This document shows positions 25,932 to 34,935 of a DNA stretch of 64,000 nt, piece by piece. Both the position numbers and the translations under genes were made by a program. The notes beneath the pieces are model-generated. The model saw nothing but the letters and a program-made list of their open reading frames with translations, did no database searches and was not told the DNA's origin. The stretch's first letter is position 1, and each line of letters begins with the position of its first letter. Source of the DNA: Streptococcus gallolyticus subsp. gallolyticus DSM 16831 (GTDB taxonomy: Bacteria > Bacillota > Bacilli > Lactobacillales > Streptococcaceae); the NCBI RefSeq assembly GCF_002000985.1, contig NZ_CP018822.1, positions 1,568,001 through 1,632,000 of the forward strand, in the 5' to 3' direction.

Positions 25932-27320
25932 TTATAAAACTTCATCTTTTTTATAACCAAACATCCAAGTTAGGGCAAATGCAGAAGCAAATGCAATCAA
26001 GTTTGTCAGGATATAAAGTGGTAATTGTTCATTCAAGTACAGAAGTGTTCCAGGAATACCTGTCAATCCCAATCCTGTTGCTTTAAGTTGGAAAATTGAT
26101 GCGAAGAATCCTCCAACGCCACCACCAATCATTGACATAATAAATGGTCTTCCAAGGCGTAGTGTAACACCAAAGACTGCAGGTTCAGTAATCCCAAGAG
26201 CTGCCGACAAGGCAGATGGATATGCTACTTGTTTCATTTTGTTTGAAACTGTCTTAATTGCAATCGCTAGAACTGCTCCTGCTTGAGCAACGTTACCACA
26301 TGTCCCAACAGGATTTAGTAAGTTCCATCCGTCTTTCGCAAGCATATTAATTTCAAGAAGACTTAGAATATGATGGATTCCCAAAATACCAAGTAGTTGT
26401 CCAAAGGAACCATAAATCAAGCCACCAAGACCAAATGGTAAAGTTAATAAGAATTCTACAGCTGCAAGAACGTAAACTTCAATCTCATGAAAAACTGGGC
26501 CGATGATAAACAAACCCAAGACCAAACCACTTAAGAGAGTCAAGAATGGGCGTAAGATTAAATCAAGAGAATCTGGAATTGTCTTTTTGAGCCATTTTTC
26601 AATCCTTGTTGTAACGAGTGCAGTCATAAAGGCAGGCAATACAGATGCTTGGTAACCAACAACCTTAATAAATCCAAAGAAGATCATTGGCTCAGCTTCT
26701 CCTGCTCCCACCGCATAAGCATTAGGCAAGATAGAGTTAACCAACATTAAGCCCAATACCATTCCAAGGATAGGTGTTCCACCAAAGATATTGAATGTAG
26801 ACCAAGCTACAAGTGCAGGTAAAAATGCAAAAGCTGTATCTGTCAATATTTGAGTAAATTGAATTAATTGAACTGGTACATCAGCTGGTGTCAATCCAAA
26901 AACACCAAGAACTGCTTCCTGTGTCAAGAGTCCACGTAATCCCATAAATAAACCTGTGGCAACCAGAACAGGTATAATTGGCACAAAGACATCACCAAAT
27001 ATACGAATTGCTCGTCTGAAGGTCCGTTTTTCTGGTTCAGCTAACTCATCGTCAACTTTAGCAGTCATTGCTTGTCCAATTAGAGGCATAAATTCTTCAT
27101 AGACTTTATCAACAAGTCCTGTCCCAAGGATAATTTGATATTGCCCTGAATTATAAAAACTACCTTTTACCTTATCCAGATTTTCAATAGCTTTTACATC
27201 CACTAAATCTTGGTTTTTAGTAATGATGCGTAACCGAGTTGCACAATGTTGAGCAGACTTTACATTTTCTGCACCACCGACATATTTTAATATTTCTTTT
27301 GCTGTAGTTTTATTATCCAT
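25932..27320 (-). CDS. scrA: PTS sucrose-type enzyme IIBC
   Basis: The 462-residue permease has a IIB domain (1-80) with the phosphorylated Cys26 in QHCATRLR and a IIC membrane domain (about 105-455) of the glucose/sucrose superfamily, containing GITEPAVFGVTLRLG. There is no IIA domain, so a IIA encoded elsewhere must phosphorylate it. With the sucrose-6-phosphate hydrolase 7 bases upstream, sucrose or a related sugar is the likely substrate. Trehalose-type IIBC is the main alternative but the neighbour argues against it. Confidence 0.85.
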   Translation of the reverse strand: MDNKTTAKEILKYVGGAENVKSAQHCATRLRIITKNQDLVDVKAIENLDKVKGSFYNSGQYQIILGTGLVDKVYEEFMPLIGQAMTAKVDDELAEPEKRTFRRAIRIFGDVFVPIIPVLVATGLFMGLRGLLTQEAVLGVFGLTPADVPVQLIQFTQILTDTAFAFLPALVAWSTFNIFGGTPILGMVLGLMLVNSILPNAYAVGAGEAEPMIFFGFIKVVGYQASVLPAFMTALVTTRIEKWLKKTIPDSLDLILRPFLTLLSGLVLGLFIIGPVFHEIEVYVLAAVEFLLTLPFGLGGLIYGSFGQLLGILGIHHILSLLEINMLAKDGWNLLNPVGTCGNVAQAGAVLAIAIKTVSNKMKQVAYPSALSAALGITEPAVFGVTLRLGRPFIMSMIGGGVGGFFASIFQLKATGLGLTGIPGTLLYLNEQLPLYILTNLIAFASAFALTWMFGYKKDEVL

Positions 27321-27327
27321 TTTCTTC

Positions 27328-28656
27328 TCAACTTTCTAATTTTGAATAGGAAAGATTCATTTGATTCGAGGAACGAATGTCACAAGAACGATTTTCTTGC
27401 TGTAAGAAATAACGTAAAGACATAACTTTCTCACCCTTGTTTATGAACAGTTCCATAGCAGAGCTGTCAATAAAAATTTGAAGTGCTGTCAGTTCCTTGA
27501 GTGGAATTGTTTTTGTATGCACCTGTTTGTCTGACCATGATTTTCTTGAAAGAATCAATTTCTGATGTTTGTATTTAAGTGTCACATTTTGGTCGAACAA
27601 GGCAAGTTCAATGCTTGATGGGCTCTTACTCCATGTCATATCAATGACAGACTGAGTAGCTAACTCCTCTGATTCATAAAGAACCGTTTCAAGCGATTCT
27701 ATCGTCTTTCTACTTTGAAGAATTTCTTGGAGGGGCAGTTGGTAAAGTTTGCCATCTATCACCCTTAATTCTCTAGGCATGGTCAAACAATGGAGATAAC
27801 CAAAGTCTTTTGTAGGGCAAGCCGCTTCTTCTTTAGAGTCCATACGGTTCATCCAGGCCCACATCAGCCGTCTCCCTTTGGGATCTGAAAACGTTTGAGG
27901 AGCATAGAAATCAAATCCGTCATCCATTGGTTGAATCTCACTTGTAGGATAAAATTCATTATCTCTAATATCTCCCATATAATAGGCTGAATAACTTGAA
28001 ATATCTGTATCACTTCCCAAATCGCGTTGTTGCGGACAGACCAGAAGCAGAGACTCTCCATCAAGCTCAAAATAATCTGGACATTCCGCCATTTGTTCTA
28101 AATCCTTTGAAGTATAGAAGATACCTTGATAGTCCCACTCTTTACAATCAATGGATTGATAATAGGCTATCGCACCATATCCATTTTTAGTTTGACTGCC
28201 AACAATCATATGGTAACCATTTTGGTCAGACCATATCTTCGGATCACGATGGTGTTCTGTAAACTCTTTTGGTGTTTTGATAAAGGAATTACTTTTTAGA
28301 AAAGTTTTACCATCTTCACTAATAGCTTGACATTGAAGAGAACGCCGACTCCCATCAATTTTACTATTACCAGTGTAAAATAGATGCATTTTATCTTCAA
28401 TTACAATAGCCGATCCTGAATAAACTCCTGACAAGTCTTTATCAGAATCTGGAAGCAAGGCACTCCCTTGATGTTTCCATCTTAATAAATCCTTTGATGT
28501 AAATAAACCCCATTCCTTATAATTATGATTGAGGTCAAAGCGATTCCATTGGTGAAATACATAATAGTTTCCTTGAAAATAGGCTAATCCATTTGGATCA
28601 TTTAACAAGCCTCTGGGAGGTTCAAGGTGATAATGGTTTTTATATAGATTTTTCAA
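27328..28656 (-). CDS. scrB: GH32 sucrose-6-phosphate hydrolase, TTG start
   Basis: The three GH32 motifs are present: LNDPNG near the N-terminus (nucleophile Asp20), RDPKIW (transition-state Asp) and ECPDYFEL (acid/base Glu). The first domain is a five-bladed propeller and the last 120 residues a beta-sandwich. It splits imported sucrose-6-phosphate into glucose-6-phosphate and fructose. A TTG start 7 bases after AGGAGG fits MKNLYKNHYHLEPPRG. It is followed by the PTS permease and preceded by a catabolite-response element. Confidence 0.9.
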   Translation of the reverse strand: MKNLYKNHYHLEPPRGLLNDPNGLAYFQGNYYVFHQWNRFDLNHNYKEWGLFTSKDLLRWKHQGSALLPDSDKDLSGVYSGSAIVIEDKMHLFYTGNSKIDGSRRSLQCQAISEDGKTFLKSNSFIKTPKEFTEHHRDPKIWSDQNGYHMIVGSQTKNGYGAIAYYQSIDCKEWDYQGIFYTSKDLEQMAECPDYFELDGESLLLVCPQQRDLGSDTDISSYSAYYMGDIRDNEFYPTSEIQPMDDGFDFYAPQTFSDPKGRRLMWAWMNRMDSKEEAACPTKDFGYLHCLTMPRELRVIDGKLYQLPLQEILQSRKTIESLETVLYESEELATQSVIDMTWSKSPSSIELALFDQNVTLKYKHQKLILSRKSWSDKQVHTKTIPLKELTALQIFIDSSAMELFINKGEKVMSLRYFLQQENRSCDIRSSNQMNLSYSKLES

Positions 28657-28676
28657 ATATTACCTCCTAAATTAAT

Positions 28677-28710
28677 AAAACGCTTTCAACTAGTTGTTGT
28701 CTATATTATA
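28677..28710 (-). promoter_or_regulatory. scr operon promoter with cre site
   Basis: The minus strand has -10 TATAAT (28705-28710). Just downstream are a 10-base palindrome CAACTAGTTG (28687-28696) and a cre-like TGAAAGCGTTTT (28677-28688), matching the CcpA consensus with about one mismatch. The position between +1 and the gene suggests repression by glucose through CcpA. The palindrome may bind a specific regulator. Confidence 0.6.
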
Positions 28711-28809
28711 TCGGATTTGTTTTAGCATTCATATAGAAAATCTAAATCAATTTATGGAAAAATCTAATATCGACTGGTTTTTTATTTCTTGTTTCGGTAT
28801 ACTGTAAAT

Positions 28810-29655
28810 ATGGAACACTTTCTCAAACAATACACCGATCGATTTACAGATTTTAGCAATAAACATATCTCAGACTTAATTCTCTACAGTGGTGGGATCG
28901 AGCAATGCTTGCCTAATTATTCTTATAGTTTAAAAAGTCGGGACTATCATCTTATTACCTTTGTCAGTCAAGGAAAAGGAACCTTGGAAATTGAAGAAAA
29001 GGTATACGATATAAAGGCTAATCAATTGTTTATTATTCCAGCGGGCTATTGGTTCAAGTACACAGCTGATGCTGATGAACCTTGGAGATATTCTTGGATT
29101 GGTTTTTTAGGAATAAAGTCAAACTTTATTTATCAAGCTGCAGAAAGACACCAATTTGTATATGATTGTCAGAATGCCAAACAATATGAAAATATTATTG
29201 CAACCATTCTTGAGAGTTCAGGTGATACCTTTAGTTCATTCCTAAAAATTAACGGACTGATGTATAGTTTGTTAGGTGACTTAACAGAAGAAATCGGGAT
29301 TTTGAACCAGTCCACTAATCAGCAACTATCCACACTGGCTAGGCATTTTATGGATTTACACTACCATGACCCTATCCAAATGACCGATGTTGCAGAATTT
29401 GTTGGAGTTCATCCCAACTACCTCGCTACTATCTTTAAAAAGGAAACCAATACCACTCCCAAAAACTATCTGACTCATTTACGAATTCGAAAAGCTAAGG
29501 AATTACTTCTTGAAACTGGTGACTCCATCTACTATATTTCACAATCAGTCGGATTTTCAGATAGCCTCTCCTTCTCAAAATTTTTCAAAAAAGAAACGGG
29601 ACTTTCTCCACTCCATTATCGAAAGGAATTTCAGCATGACACACATTCACTTTGA
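28810..29655 (+). CDS. rafR: AraC-family regulator of alpha-galactoside/raffinose use
   Basis: The 281-residue protein has an N-terminal AraC cupin-like sugar domain and a C-terminal double HTH (IQMTDVAEFVGVHPNYLATIFKKETN; IYYISQSVGFSDSLSFSKFFKKETGLSPLHYRKEF). It resembles RafR/MsmR activators of streptococcal raffinose/melibiose loci and directly precedes the alpha-galactosidase, overlapping it by 20 bases. The ATG at 28810 has no ribosome site, but TATACT (28798-28803) is 6 bases upstream, so the mRNA may be leaderless. Confidence 0.85.
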   Translation: MEHFLKQYTDRFTDFSNKHISDLILYSGGIEQCLPNYSYSLKSRDYHLITFVSQGKGTLEIEEKVYDIKANQLFIIPAGYWFKYTADADEPWRYSWIGFLGIKSNFIYQAAERHQFVYDCQNAKQYENIIATILESSGDTFSSFLKINGLMYSLLGDLTEEIGILNQSTNQQLSTLARHFMDLHYHDPIQMTDVAEFVGVHPNYLATIFKKETNTTPKNYLTHLRIRKAKELLLETGDSIYYISQSVGFSDSLSFSKFFKKETGLSPLHYRKEFQHDTHSL

Positions 29656-31825
29656 TTCAGAAACAAATTATTTCTACATTCAAAACAGTCGAATGACCTA
29701 TATTATCGAACTCTATCAGAATCGTCACTTACTTCATCGTTATTGGGGTCCACAAATTTCCAACTTTAAAGCTTGGAATCAGGCACCGAATCAAAAAAAG
29801 ACATTTGCTGTCTTTAGTGATTTTGATAATCCAACCGAATCACTCGAATACTATCCTCATGAATTTTCCTTACCTTATCAGGGAGATTATATGGAACCTA
29901 GCCTTGAGCTTACCTTAGCTAATCTTTCTCAGATTGTCCATTTTCATTTCCAATCCTATAAGATTATGGAGGGGACGCCTGCATTAGATGGTTTGCCACA
30001 CGCTAGAAACAATCAGGACAGTCCTGCTCAAACTTTGATAGTGACTTTTGTAGACGAACAAGCCCAACTGACAATGGAACACTATTACACCATTTTTCAG
30101 CAGCATGATATTATCCTTCGTTCCTACAAACTAATTAACCATGGAATAAATTCTGTGATAATCAATAAGTTCATGAGTTCTTCTATTGATATTCCCTTCG
30201 ATAATCAAGTGCTAACAAGTTTTTCTGGCTCACATCAGGCTGAATTTCAATTGCAGAAGAAAGAAATTCATCCAGGACGCAGCATTCAGTCTACACGCAG
30301 AGGGGCTAGCGGCCCCCAGTACCCACCTTTTCTGGCTATTTCAAATGCCAACACAGATGACTTCTCAGGTGAAGTAAAGGCCATGACTCTGATATATAGT
30401 GGTGAACACGCTGAATCTGTAGAGCGTAATCAGTATGACTTTGTTCGCCTGCAAATCGGTCTAAATCCAGACAGTTTCTCTTGGAAACTCGAGCCAAATG
30501 ATCATTTTCAAACACCTCAAGCCGTCCTCGCTTATAGCCAAGCTGGTTTCAATGGTATGTCTCAAGAATTTCATCACTTTACGAGAGACCATCTTGTCCC
30601 ACCTCAATTCGCCAATCGATTTGCTCCAATTTTAGTTAATAGCTGGGAAATGACATACTTTGATGTCAATCATGAAAAGATGGTTTCACTAATCTCAAAA
30701 GCTGCTCAACTGGGATTCGAGGCTGTTGTTTTGGATGACGGTTGGTTCCTTGGAAGAGAGAATAGTCGTTCTTCTCTTGGTGATTGGACAGTGGATAGAG
30801 AGAAATTTCCAGATGACCTTCACCCCCTCATTCAAGCCTGTCATGAACAGGGCTTGCAATTCGGTATCTGGTTTGAACCAGAAATGATTTCGCAAAAAAG
30901 TATTCTAGCTCAAGAAAAACCTCACTGGATTGTACGCTCAAAAAACCATCCCCCTCTCTACAGTCGTCATCAGTATTGTCTAGATTTAAGCCAGATAGAA
31001 GTGCAAGATTGGTTAATTGAAACCTTATCTCAATTTATCTCAGCCTACAAGGTTGATTATATCAAATGGGATATGAATCGACATCTGGTAGAACACGAAA
31101 GTCAAAGAACTATACTAGGTAGTCCGAAGGAATTTGCCCATCGCTACATGCTGGGCCTATACCGTATTGTTGACATTATTACAAAACGCTTTCCTGACTT
31201 GTTGATTGAAAACTGTTCAAGTGGTGGTGGTCGACTTGATTATGGAATGCTCTACTATTTCCCACAGACTTGGGCAAGTGATAATACAGATGGATTTGAC
31301 CGTCAGTCTATACAAGGCGGAGTAAGTTATCTATTCCACCCTTATCAAATTACTGGGCATGTTTCTGTCACTCCCAATCATCAAACCCAGCGACATACGC
31401 CATTTCAGACTCGTCTTGATTTGGCATCTGCAACCAATATGGGCTACGAATTGAATCTTCTTGAGTTTTCTGAGGAAGAAGAGAAACGAGTTGCTGAGCA
31501 TATTAAGGAATATAAGCAACGACGTAACCTTATCAAACACGGTAATTTCTACCGCTTAATGTCTCCTTTTACCAATGATCAAACTACATGGCTTTTCGAG
31601 AGTCAAGATAAATCTCAGTATCAACTAATTGCTTTCAATAATATCTTCAAGGTTTCTAAACAACACTTTATATTAAAGATTCCATATCTCGACCATGATG
31701 CAAACTACGTTGACCAGTTTGGAAGAGAATTTTCAGGAGCAGAATTGGCTTACTCTGGTATTCATATTCCATTTGGAGCTAGTGATTTTCAGTCATATAT
31801 TTTGGAATTGTCAGTCGTAAAATAA
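29636..31825 (+). CDS. aga: GH36 alpha-galactosidase
   Basis: The 729-residue enzyme shows the GH36 motifs: YIKWDMNRHL with the nucleophile Asp, ENCSSGGGRLDYGML, and the acid/base Asp in SDNTD. It hydrolyses alpha-1,6 galactosyl bonds in melibiose or raffinose. The ATG at 29636, after AAGGAAT, gives the family's usual length of about 720-735; a longer start at 29510 would add residues that only mirror the regulator's frame. No raffinose ABC permease is present, so uptake must use another system or the adjacent PTS. Confidence 0.92.
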   Translation: MTHIHFDSETNYFYIQNSRMTYIIELYQNRHLLHRYWGPQISNFKAWNQAPNQKKTFAVFSDFDNPTESLEYYPHEFSLPYQGDYMEPSLELTLANLSQIVHFHFQSYKIMEGTPALDGLPHARNNQDSPAQTLIVTFVDEQAQLTMEHYYTIFQQHDIILRSYKLINHGINSVIINKFMSSSIDIPFDNQVLTSFSGSHQAEFQLQKKEIHPGRSIQSTRRGASGPQYPPFLAISNANTDDFSGEVKAMTLIYSGEHAESVERNQYDFVRLQIGLNPDSFSWKLEPNDHFQTPQAVLAYSQAGFNGMSQEFHHFTRDHLVPPQFANRFAPILVNSWEMTYFDVNHEKMVSLISKAAQLGFEAVVLDDGWFLGRENSRSSLGDWTVDREKFPDDLHPLIQACHEQGLQFGIWFEPEMISQKSILAQEKPHWIVRSKNHPPLYSRHQYCLDLSQIEVQDWLIETLSQFISAYKVDYIKWDMNRHLVEHESQRTILGSPKEFAHRYMLGLYRIVDIITKRFPDLLIENCSSGGGRLDYGMLYYFPQTWASDNTDGFDRQSIQGGVSYLFHPYQITGHVSVTPNHQTQRHTPFQTRLDLASATNMGYELNLLEFSEEEEKRVAEHIKEYKQRRNLIKHGNFYRLMSPFTNDQTTWLFESQDKSQYQLIAFNNIFKVSKQHFILKIPYLDHDANYVDQFGREFSGAELAYSGIHIPFGASDFQSYILELSVVK

Positions 31826-31837
31826 CTTACTGTCACT

Positions 31838-31925
31838 ACTGATTAAATGCAGAAAACGACCCCATTATGATTGCAGAATTACATGAAAAATGCTCCTCGG
31901 CGATTCCTACTATCAAATGAATAAG
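31838..31925 (+). pseudogene. Possible short coding remnant
   Basis: A stretch reading ENDPIMIAELHEKCSS in one frame and GDSYYQMNKILNRVK in another looks like frameshifted remains of a protein. I cannot name the parent, and it may be chance. Confidence 0.2.
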
Positions 31926-31930
31926 ATACT

Positions 31931-31961
31931 TAACCGAGTCAAAATTCTGACTTGGTTTTTC
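31931..31961 (+). terminator. Terminator of the alpha-galactosidase gene
   Basis: AACCGAGTCA pairs with TGACTTGGTT around a 6-base loop (one G-T pair), followed by T residues. Confidence 0.78.
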
Positions 31962-31964
31962 TTA

Positions 31965-32000
31965 TAGAAAAAAGATCTGAGATTGATTCTCAAATCTTTT
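31965..32000 (-). terminator. Terminator of the four-gene redox operon
   Basis: AAAGATCTGAGA / TCTCAAATCTTT with one mismatch; on the minus strand six T follow. It lies back to back with the aga terminator. Confidence 0.8.
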
Positions 32001-32011
32001 CTAGTTTGGTT

Positions 32012-33223
32012 CTATTTTCTTCTTGGTTTCAAGGCAGACAATCCATGGGTTTTGACTGTCTGAAGAAGATATGGCCAGGCATTTCGACTAATCTTGATGC
32101 TTCTTCCCTTGGCCAAACGCTTCATCTGTGCTTCGTAATAACTCACACCGATAATAGGACCTAGCGTCTTATCAAGCTTTGGAAGTCCTGTTGTTAGGCG
32201 TGGTGTTGACAGCTGAAAATCACTGTCTTCTCGGTAGTCTTTGACGAGACTTGGGCGCACGACAAAGGGTCTGGCAAGACCAATCATTGATACTCCCTCC
32301 TCAATCGCTTCTTCCATTTGAGTGACCCTACGAAAACCACCTGTTGACACAATGGGAACTGAAGTAAGGTCTGCTAAGGTGGCTGCATAAGTGAGAAAGC
32401 CAGCACCACTCTCGTATTCACCACCAAAGACAGGAGTTTCATAATTACCACCTGAAATTTCAATCAGGTCAATGCCCAGCTCAGACATACGCTTTACCAC
32501 ATATTTGCAATCCTCAAAACCAAATCCTTCTTCTTTAAAGTCAGAAGCATTTAATTTCAAGGCAATGGTAAAATCAGGTCCCACTTTTTCACGAAGTCCT
32601 TGGTAGATTTCAACGAGAAACCTCAGGCGATTGTCTAGACTACCTCCGTAAAAATCTGTTCGCTGATTATCAGCAGGTGAGAGGAATTGATTGATCAGAT
32701 AACCATGAGCAGCGTGCAATTGCACCCCTGCAAATCCAGCGGCTTTTGCACGTACGCCTGCTGCAATAAATTTATCTCTCGCCTCCTTTATCTCAAAAAC
32801 AGTCATCTCTCTTGGCGGACGAAAGGCAGAAGCTGAATTACCTGAAATCGGAATAGCACTAGGTGCAATCGGTATTTGATTGATTGACCGATACATCTGT
32901 TTCCCAGGATGATTGAGTTGAAGCCAGATTGGTACACCTTTTTTTTGTCCAACTGCCGCCCATTTCTGAAATCGATTCAAATGAGCATCTGAATCAAGTA
33001 CCACATTGCCCGGTTCTCCCAGATAGCGACCATCCACCATGACATTACCTGTCACTAAGACTCCTATATCCTGCTTGGACCAGTAATCATATAAGGCAAG
33101 TAAATCATCAGAGGGAGTTTGTTGTCTATCAGCCATGGTTTCGCTCATGGCTGACTTGAAAAAGCGGTTTTCTAAATATTGACCATTTGGAAGTGTAAGT
33201 CCATCTAATAATATTTTAGACAT
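32012..33223 (-). CDS. Old-yellow-enzyme-type NADH:flavin oxidoreductase
   Basis: The 403-residue FMN enzyme is a TIM barrel of the OYE family, with NRFFKSAMSE near the N-terminus, AGVQLHAAHGYLINQFLSPADNQRTDFYGGS (substrate His-x-x-His and the RTDxYGGS signature) and PIVSTGGFR for FMN phosphate. OYE proteins reduce electrophilic alkenes and quinones with NAD(P)H. The ATG at 33223 follows AAGGAGG; a start 12 codons earlier lacks one. It overlaps the upstream SDR gene by 8 bases and is last in the operon. Confidence 0.9.
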   Translation of the reverse strand: MSKILLDGLTLPNGQYLENRFFKSAMSETMADRQQTPSDDLLALYDYWSKQDIGVLVTGNVMVDGRYLGEPGNVVLDSDAHLNRFQKWAAVGQKKGVPIWLQLNHPGKQMYRSINQIPIAPSAIPISGNSASAFRPPREMTVFEIKEARDKFIAAGVRAKAAGFAGVQLHAAHGYLINQFLSPADNQRTDFYGGSLDNRLRFLVEIYQGLREKVGPDFTIALKLNASDFKEEGFGFEDCKYVVKRMSELGIDLIEISGGNYETPVFGGEYESGAGFLTYAATLADLTSVPIVSTGGFRRVTQMEEAIEEGVSMIGLARPFVVRPSLVKDYREDSDFQLSTPRLTTGLPKLDKTLGPIIGVSYYEAQMKRLAKGRSIKISRNAWPYLLQTVKTHGLSALKPRRK

Positions 33224-34088
33224 GACTAGCCTCCTTAAATGTAGCAATTTTGCTATCACAATACTCTATCAAGGACTGGCCTTTTAAAGAATCATAACCT
33301 TTTAAACTTGTCAGGGCCAATTTCTTATTAGAAAAATATCGTCCAGAAAGATTATTCACATGCGGTGATAATGCTAAAAAATAGCCGGTTTCAATACCTT
33401 GATTCACATCCTTGGTAAATGGTTTCATAAAAGTTGTTAATAATCGAGTTTGTAAATTACGTTTTACTCCATCATTACCAAGATTTGTTGAAATAAGTCC
33501 GGGATGATAGGCATTGACCGTAACTGATGAACCCTTCTTTTCTAAAGTATCGGCCTGTGAAATCGCCAACCAAATGGAATATAGTTTAGCATTATTGTAA
33601 GCCAATGCAGCGGAATAATTTTTCTCCAAACCAAAATCCAATACCTTAGACTGTGCAAAATGATGCATAAAGGAAGAGGTATGAATAACCCTACCTGATT
33701 TTGCTTTTTCTAGCAAAGGTAACAGCTCTGTCGTCAAAATATATGGAACTTGGACGGACAACATAAATGTCATTTCAATATTTTCAGCCGTCGCTACACG
33801 GGTATCTCCAAAGTAGGCTCCAGCATTGTTTATCAAAACATCTATCTTGTCAAAATCTCGAAGAATCTCTTCACTAAACTTATATACTTCCTCTAATTTT
33901 GAAAAGTCCGCTAAATAACCGTGAATCTTCTTACTTCCTGTTTTTAGTTGAATTTCACTAATGGTTACGCGTAACTTTTCACTGTTTCGTCCATGTAGGA
34001 TGACTTCATGCCCCTCACTTGCTAGTTTCATGGCCAAGTGTTTACCAATCCCATCAGTTGAACCTGTGATTAGTATTGTTTTAGTCAT
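33216..34088 (-). CDS. Short-chain dehydrogenase/reductase
   Basis: A Rossmann SDR of 290 residues with cofactor motif TGSTDGIGKHLA, NNAG, catalytic Ser in HTSSFMHHF and a Tyr region displaced (ALAYNNAKLYS, YxxxK-type: YNNAK). It is similar to retinol-dehydrogenase-like SDRs. The substrate is unknown. It overlaps both neighbours by 8 bases, so the three genes are tightly coupled. Confidence 0.86.
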   Translation of the reverse strand: MTKTILITGSTDGIGKHLAMKLASEGHEVILHGRNSEKLRVTISEIQLKTGSKKIHGYLADFSKLEEVYKFSEEILRDFDKIDVLINNAGAYFGDTRVATAENIEMTFMLSVQVPYILTTELLPLLEKAKSGRVIHTSSFMHHFAQSKVLDFGLEKNYSAALAYNNAKLYSIWLAISQADTLEKKGSSVTVNAYHPGLISTNLGNDGVKRNLQTRLLTTFMKPFTKDVNQGIETGYFLALSPHVNNLSGRYFSNKKLALTSLKGYDSLKGQSLIEYCDSKIATFKEASHV

Positions 34089-34926
34089 TTGTCACCTCCA
34101 AAAATGCGATCAACTCTTTTGAAAAGTCCTCTGCATTTTGGAAGATTGAGCCATGACCTGCATTTGGATAGATGACAAGCTGACTGTTTTTGATTTTCTC
34201 ATGCATGATATAGGAATTTTCAGTCGGAACTTGCATATCCTTATCACCATTGACAATTAGGGTTGGTTGTGTGATAAATGCCAAATCATCTTGAGGCTCC
34301 TTACCCCAACGTTTGATAGCCTTCAGCTGTACCAAAAATCCGAGGATTTTTATTTCCTTATCAGCATCCGCAGCTTTTCTTTCTCCCATTCGCCCCAAAA
34401 CTTTTTCTGCTTCAAGGCGACCTGCTTCATCATGGTTGTAGAAAATGTAGCGTTTTGGATCTACGCGCTCTAAGCCAGCCTTTAGCATATATCGGAAGGT
34501 TTTTCCCGTCACTTTATCTATTTCTACACCACCACGGTAACCTGTTCCAGCTAGAATCAGACGATTAACAAGCTGACTATCGTGACGAACAATTTCTTGG
34601 GCGATAAAGCCACCCATTGAAAGACCGAGCAGATTGATTTTATTATGTCCAAGAGCTTTGATAATAGAAATAGCCTGCTCTGCCATCGCTGGGATAGTGG
34701 ATGCCACCTTACCCTGACTGGCTCCTACGCCAGGCAGGTCTAAAACGATGACATGTTCTTTTTCAGCCAATAAATCCAATAATTTGGGATCCCAGTTATC
34801 CAAGGTTGCAGCCAAGTGAACCAACATGACCAGAGGCAGATTTGATTTGCCCTTACCCAGTTCACGGTAGGCAATCTGGTTGCCAGCGACAGTTATATAT
34901 TGATTTTTTGTTGTAATATAAGACAT
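34081..34926 (-). CDS. Alpha/beta-fold hydrolase
   Basis: The 281-residue protein has the nucleophile elbow LGLSMGGFIAQE (GxSxG), an oxyanion region near VMLVHLAATLDNWD, the acid in NGDKDMQVP and the histidine in NAGHGSIFQ. It looks like a soluble esterase or C-C hydrolase of the MhpC/haloperoxidase type. Its place between an SDR and a quinone-reductase-like gene suggests a detoxification role, by inference only. Confidence 0.87.
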   Translation of the reverse strand: MSYITTKNQYITVAGNQIAYRELGKGKSNLPLVMLVHLAATLDNWDPKLLDLLAEKEHVIVLDLPGVGASQGKVASTIPAMAEQAISIIKALGHNKINLLGLSMGGFIAQEIVRHDSQLVNRLILAGTGYRGGVEIDKVTGKTFRYMLKAGLERVDPKRYIFYNHDEAGRLEAEKVLGRMGERKAADADKEIKILGFLVQLKAIKRWGKEPQDDLAFITQPTLIVNGDKDMQVPTENSYIMHEKIKNSQLVIYPNAGHGSIFQNAEDFSKELIAFLEVTND

Positions 34927-34935
34927 GACTTTCTC

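Noticed and set aside
29510..29635. A longer alpha-galactosidase starting at 29510
   Set aside because: The extra residues only mirror the overlapping regulator; the ATG at 29636 has a ribosome site and gives the family length.
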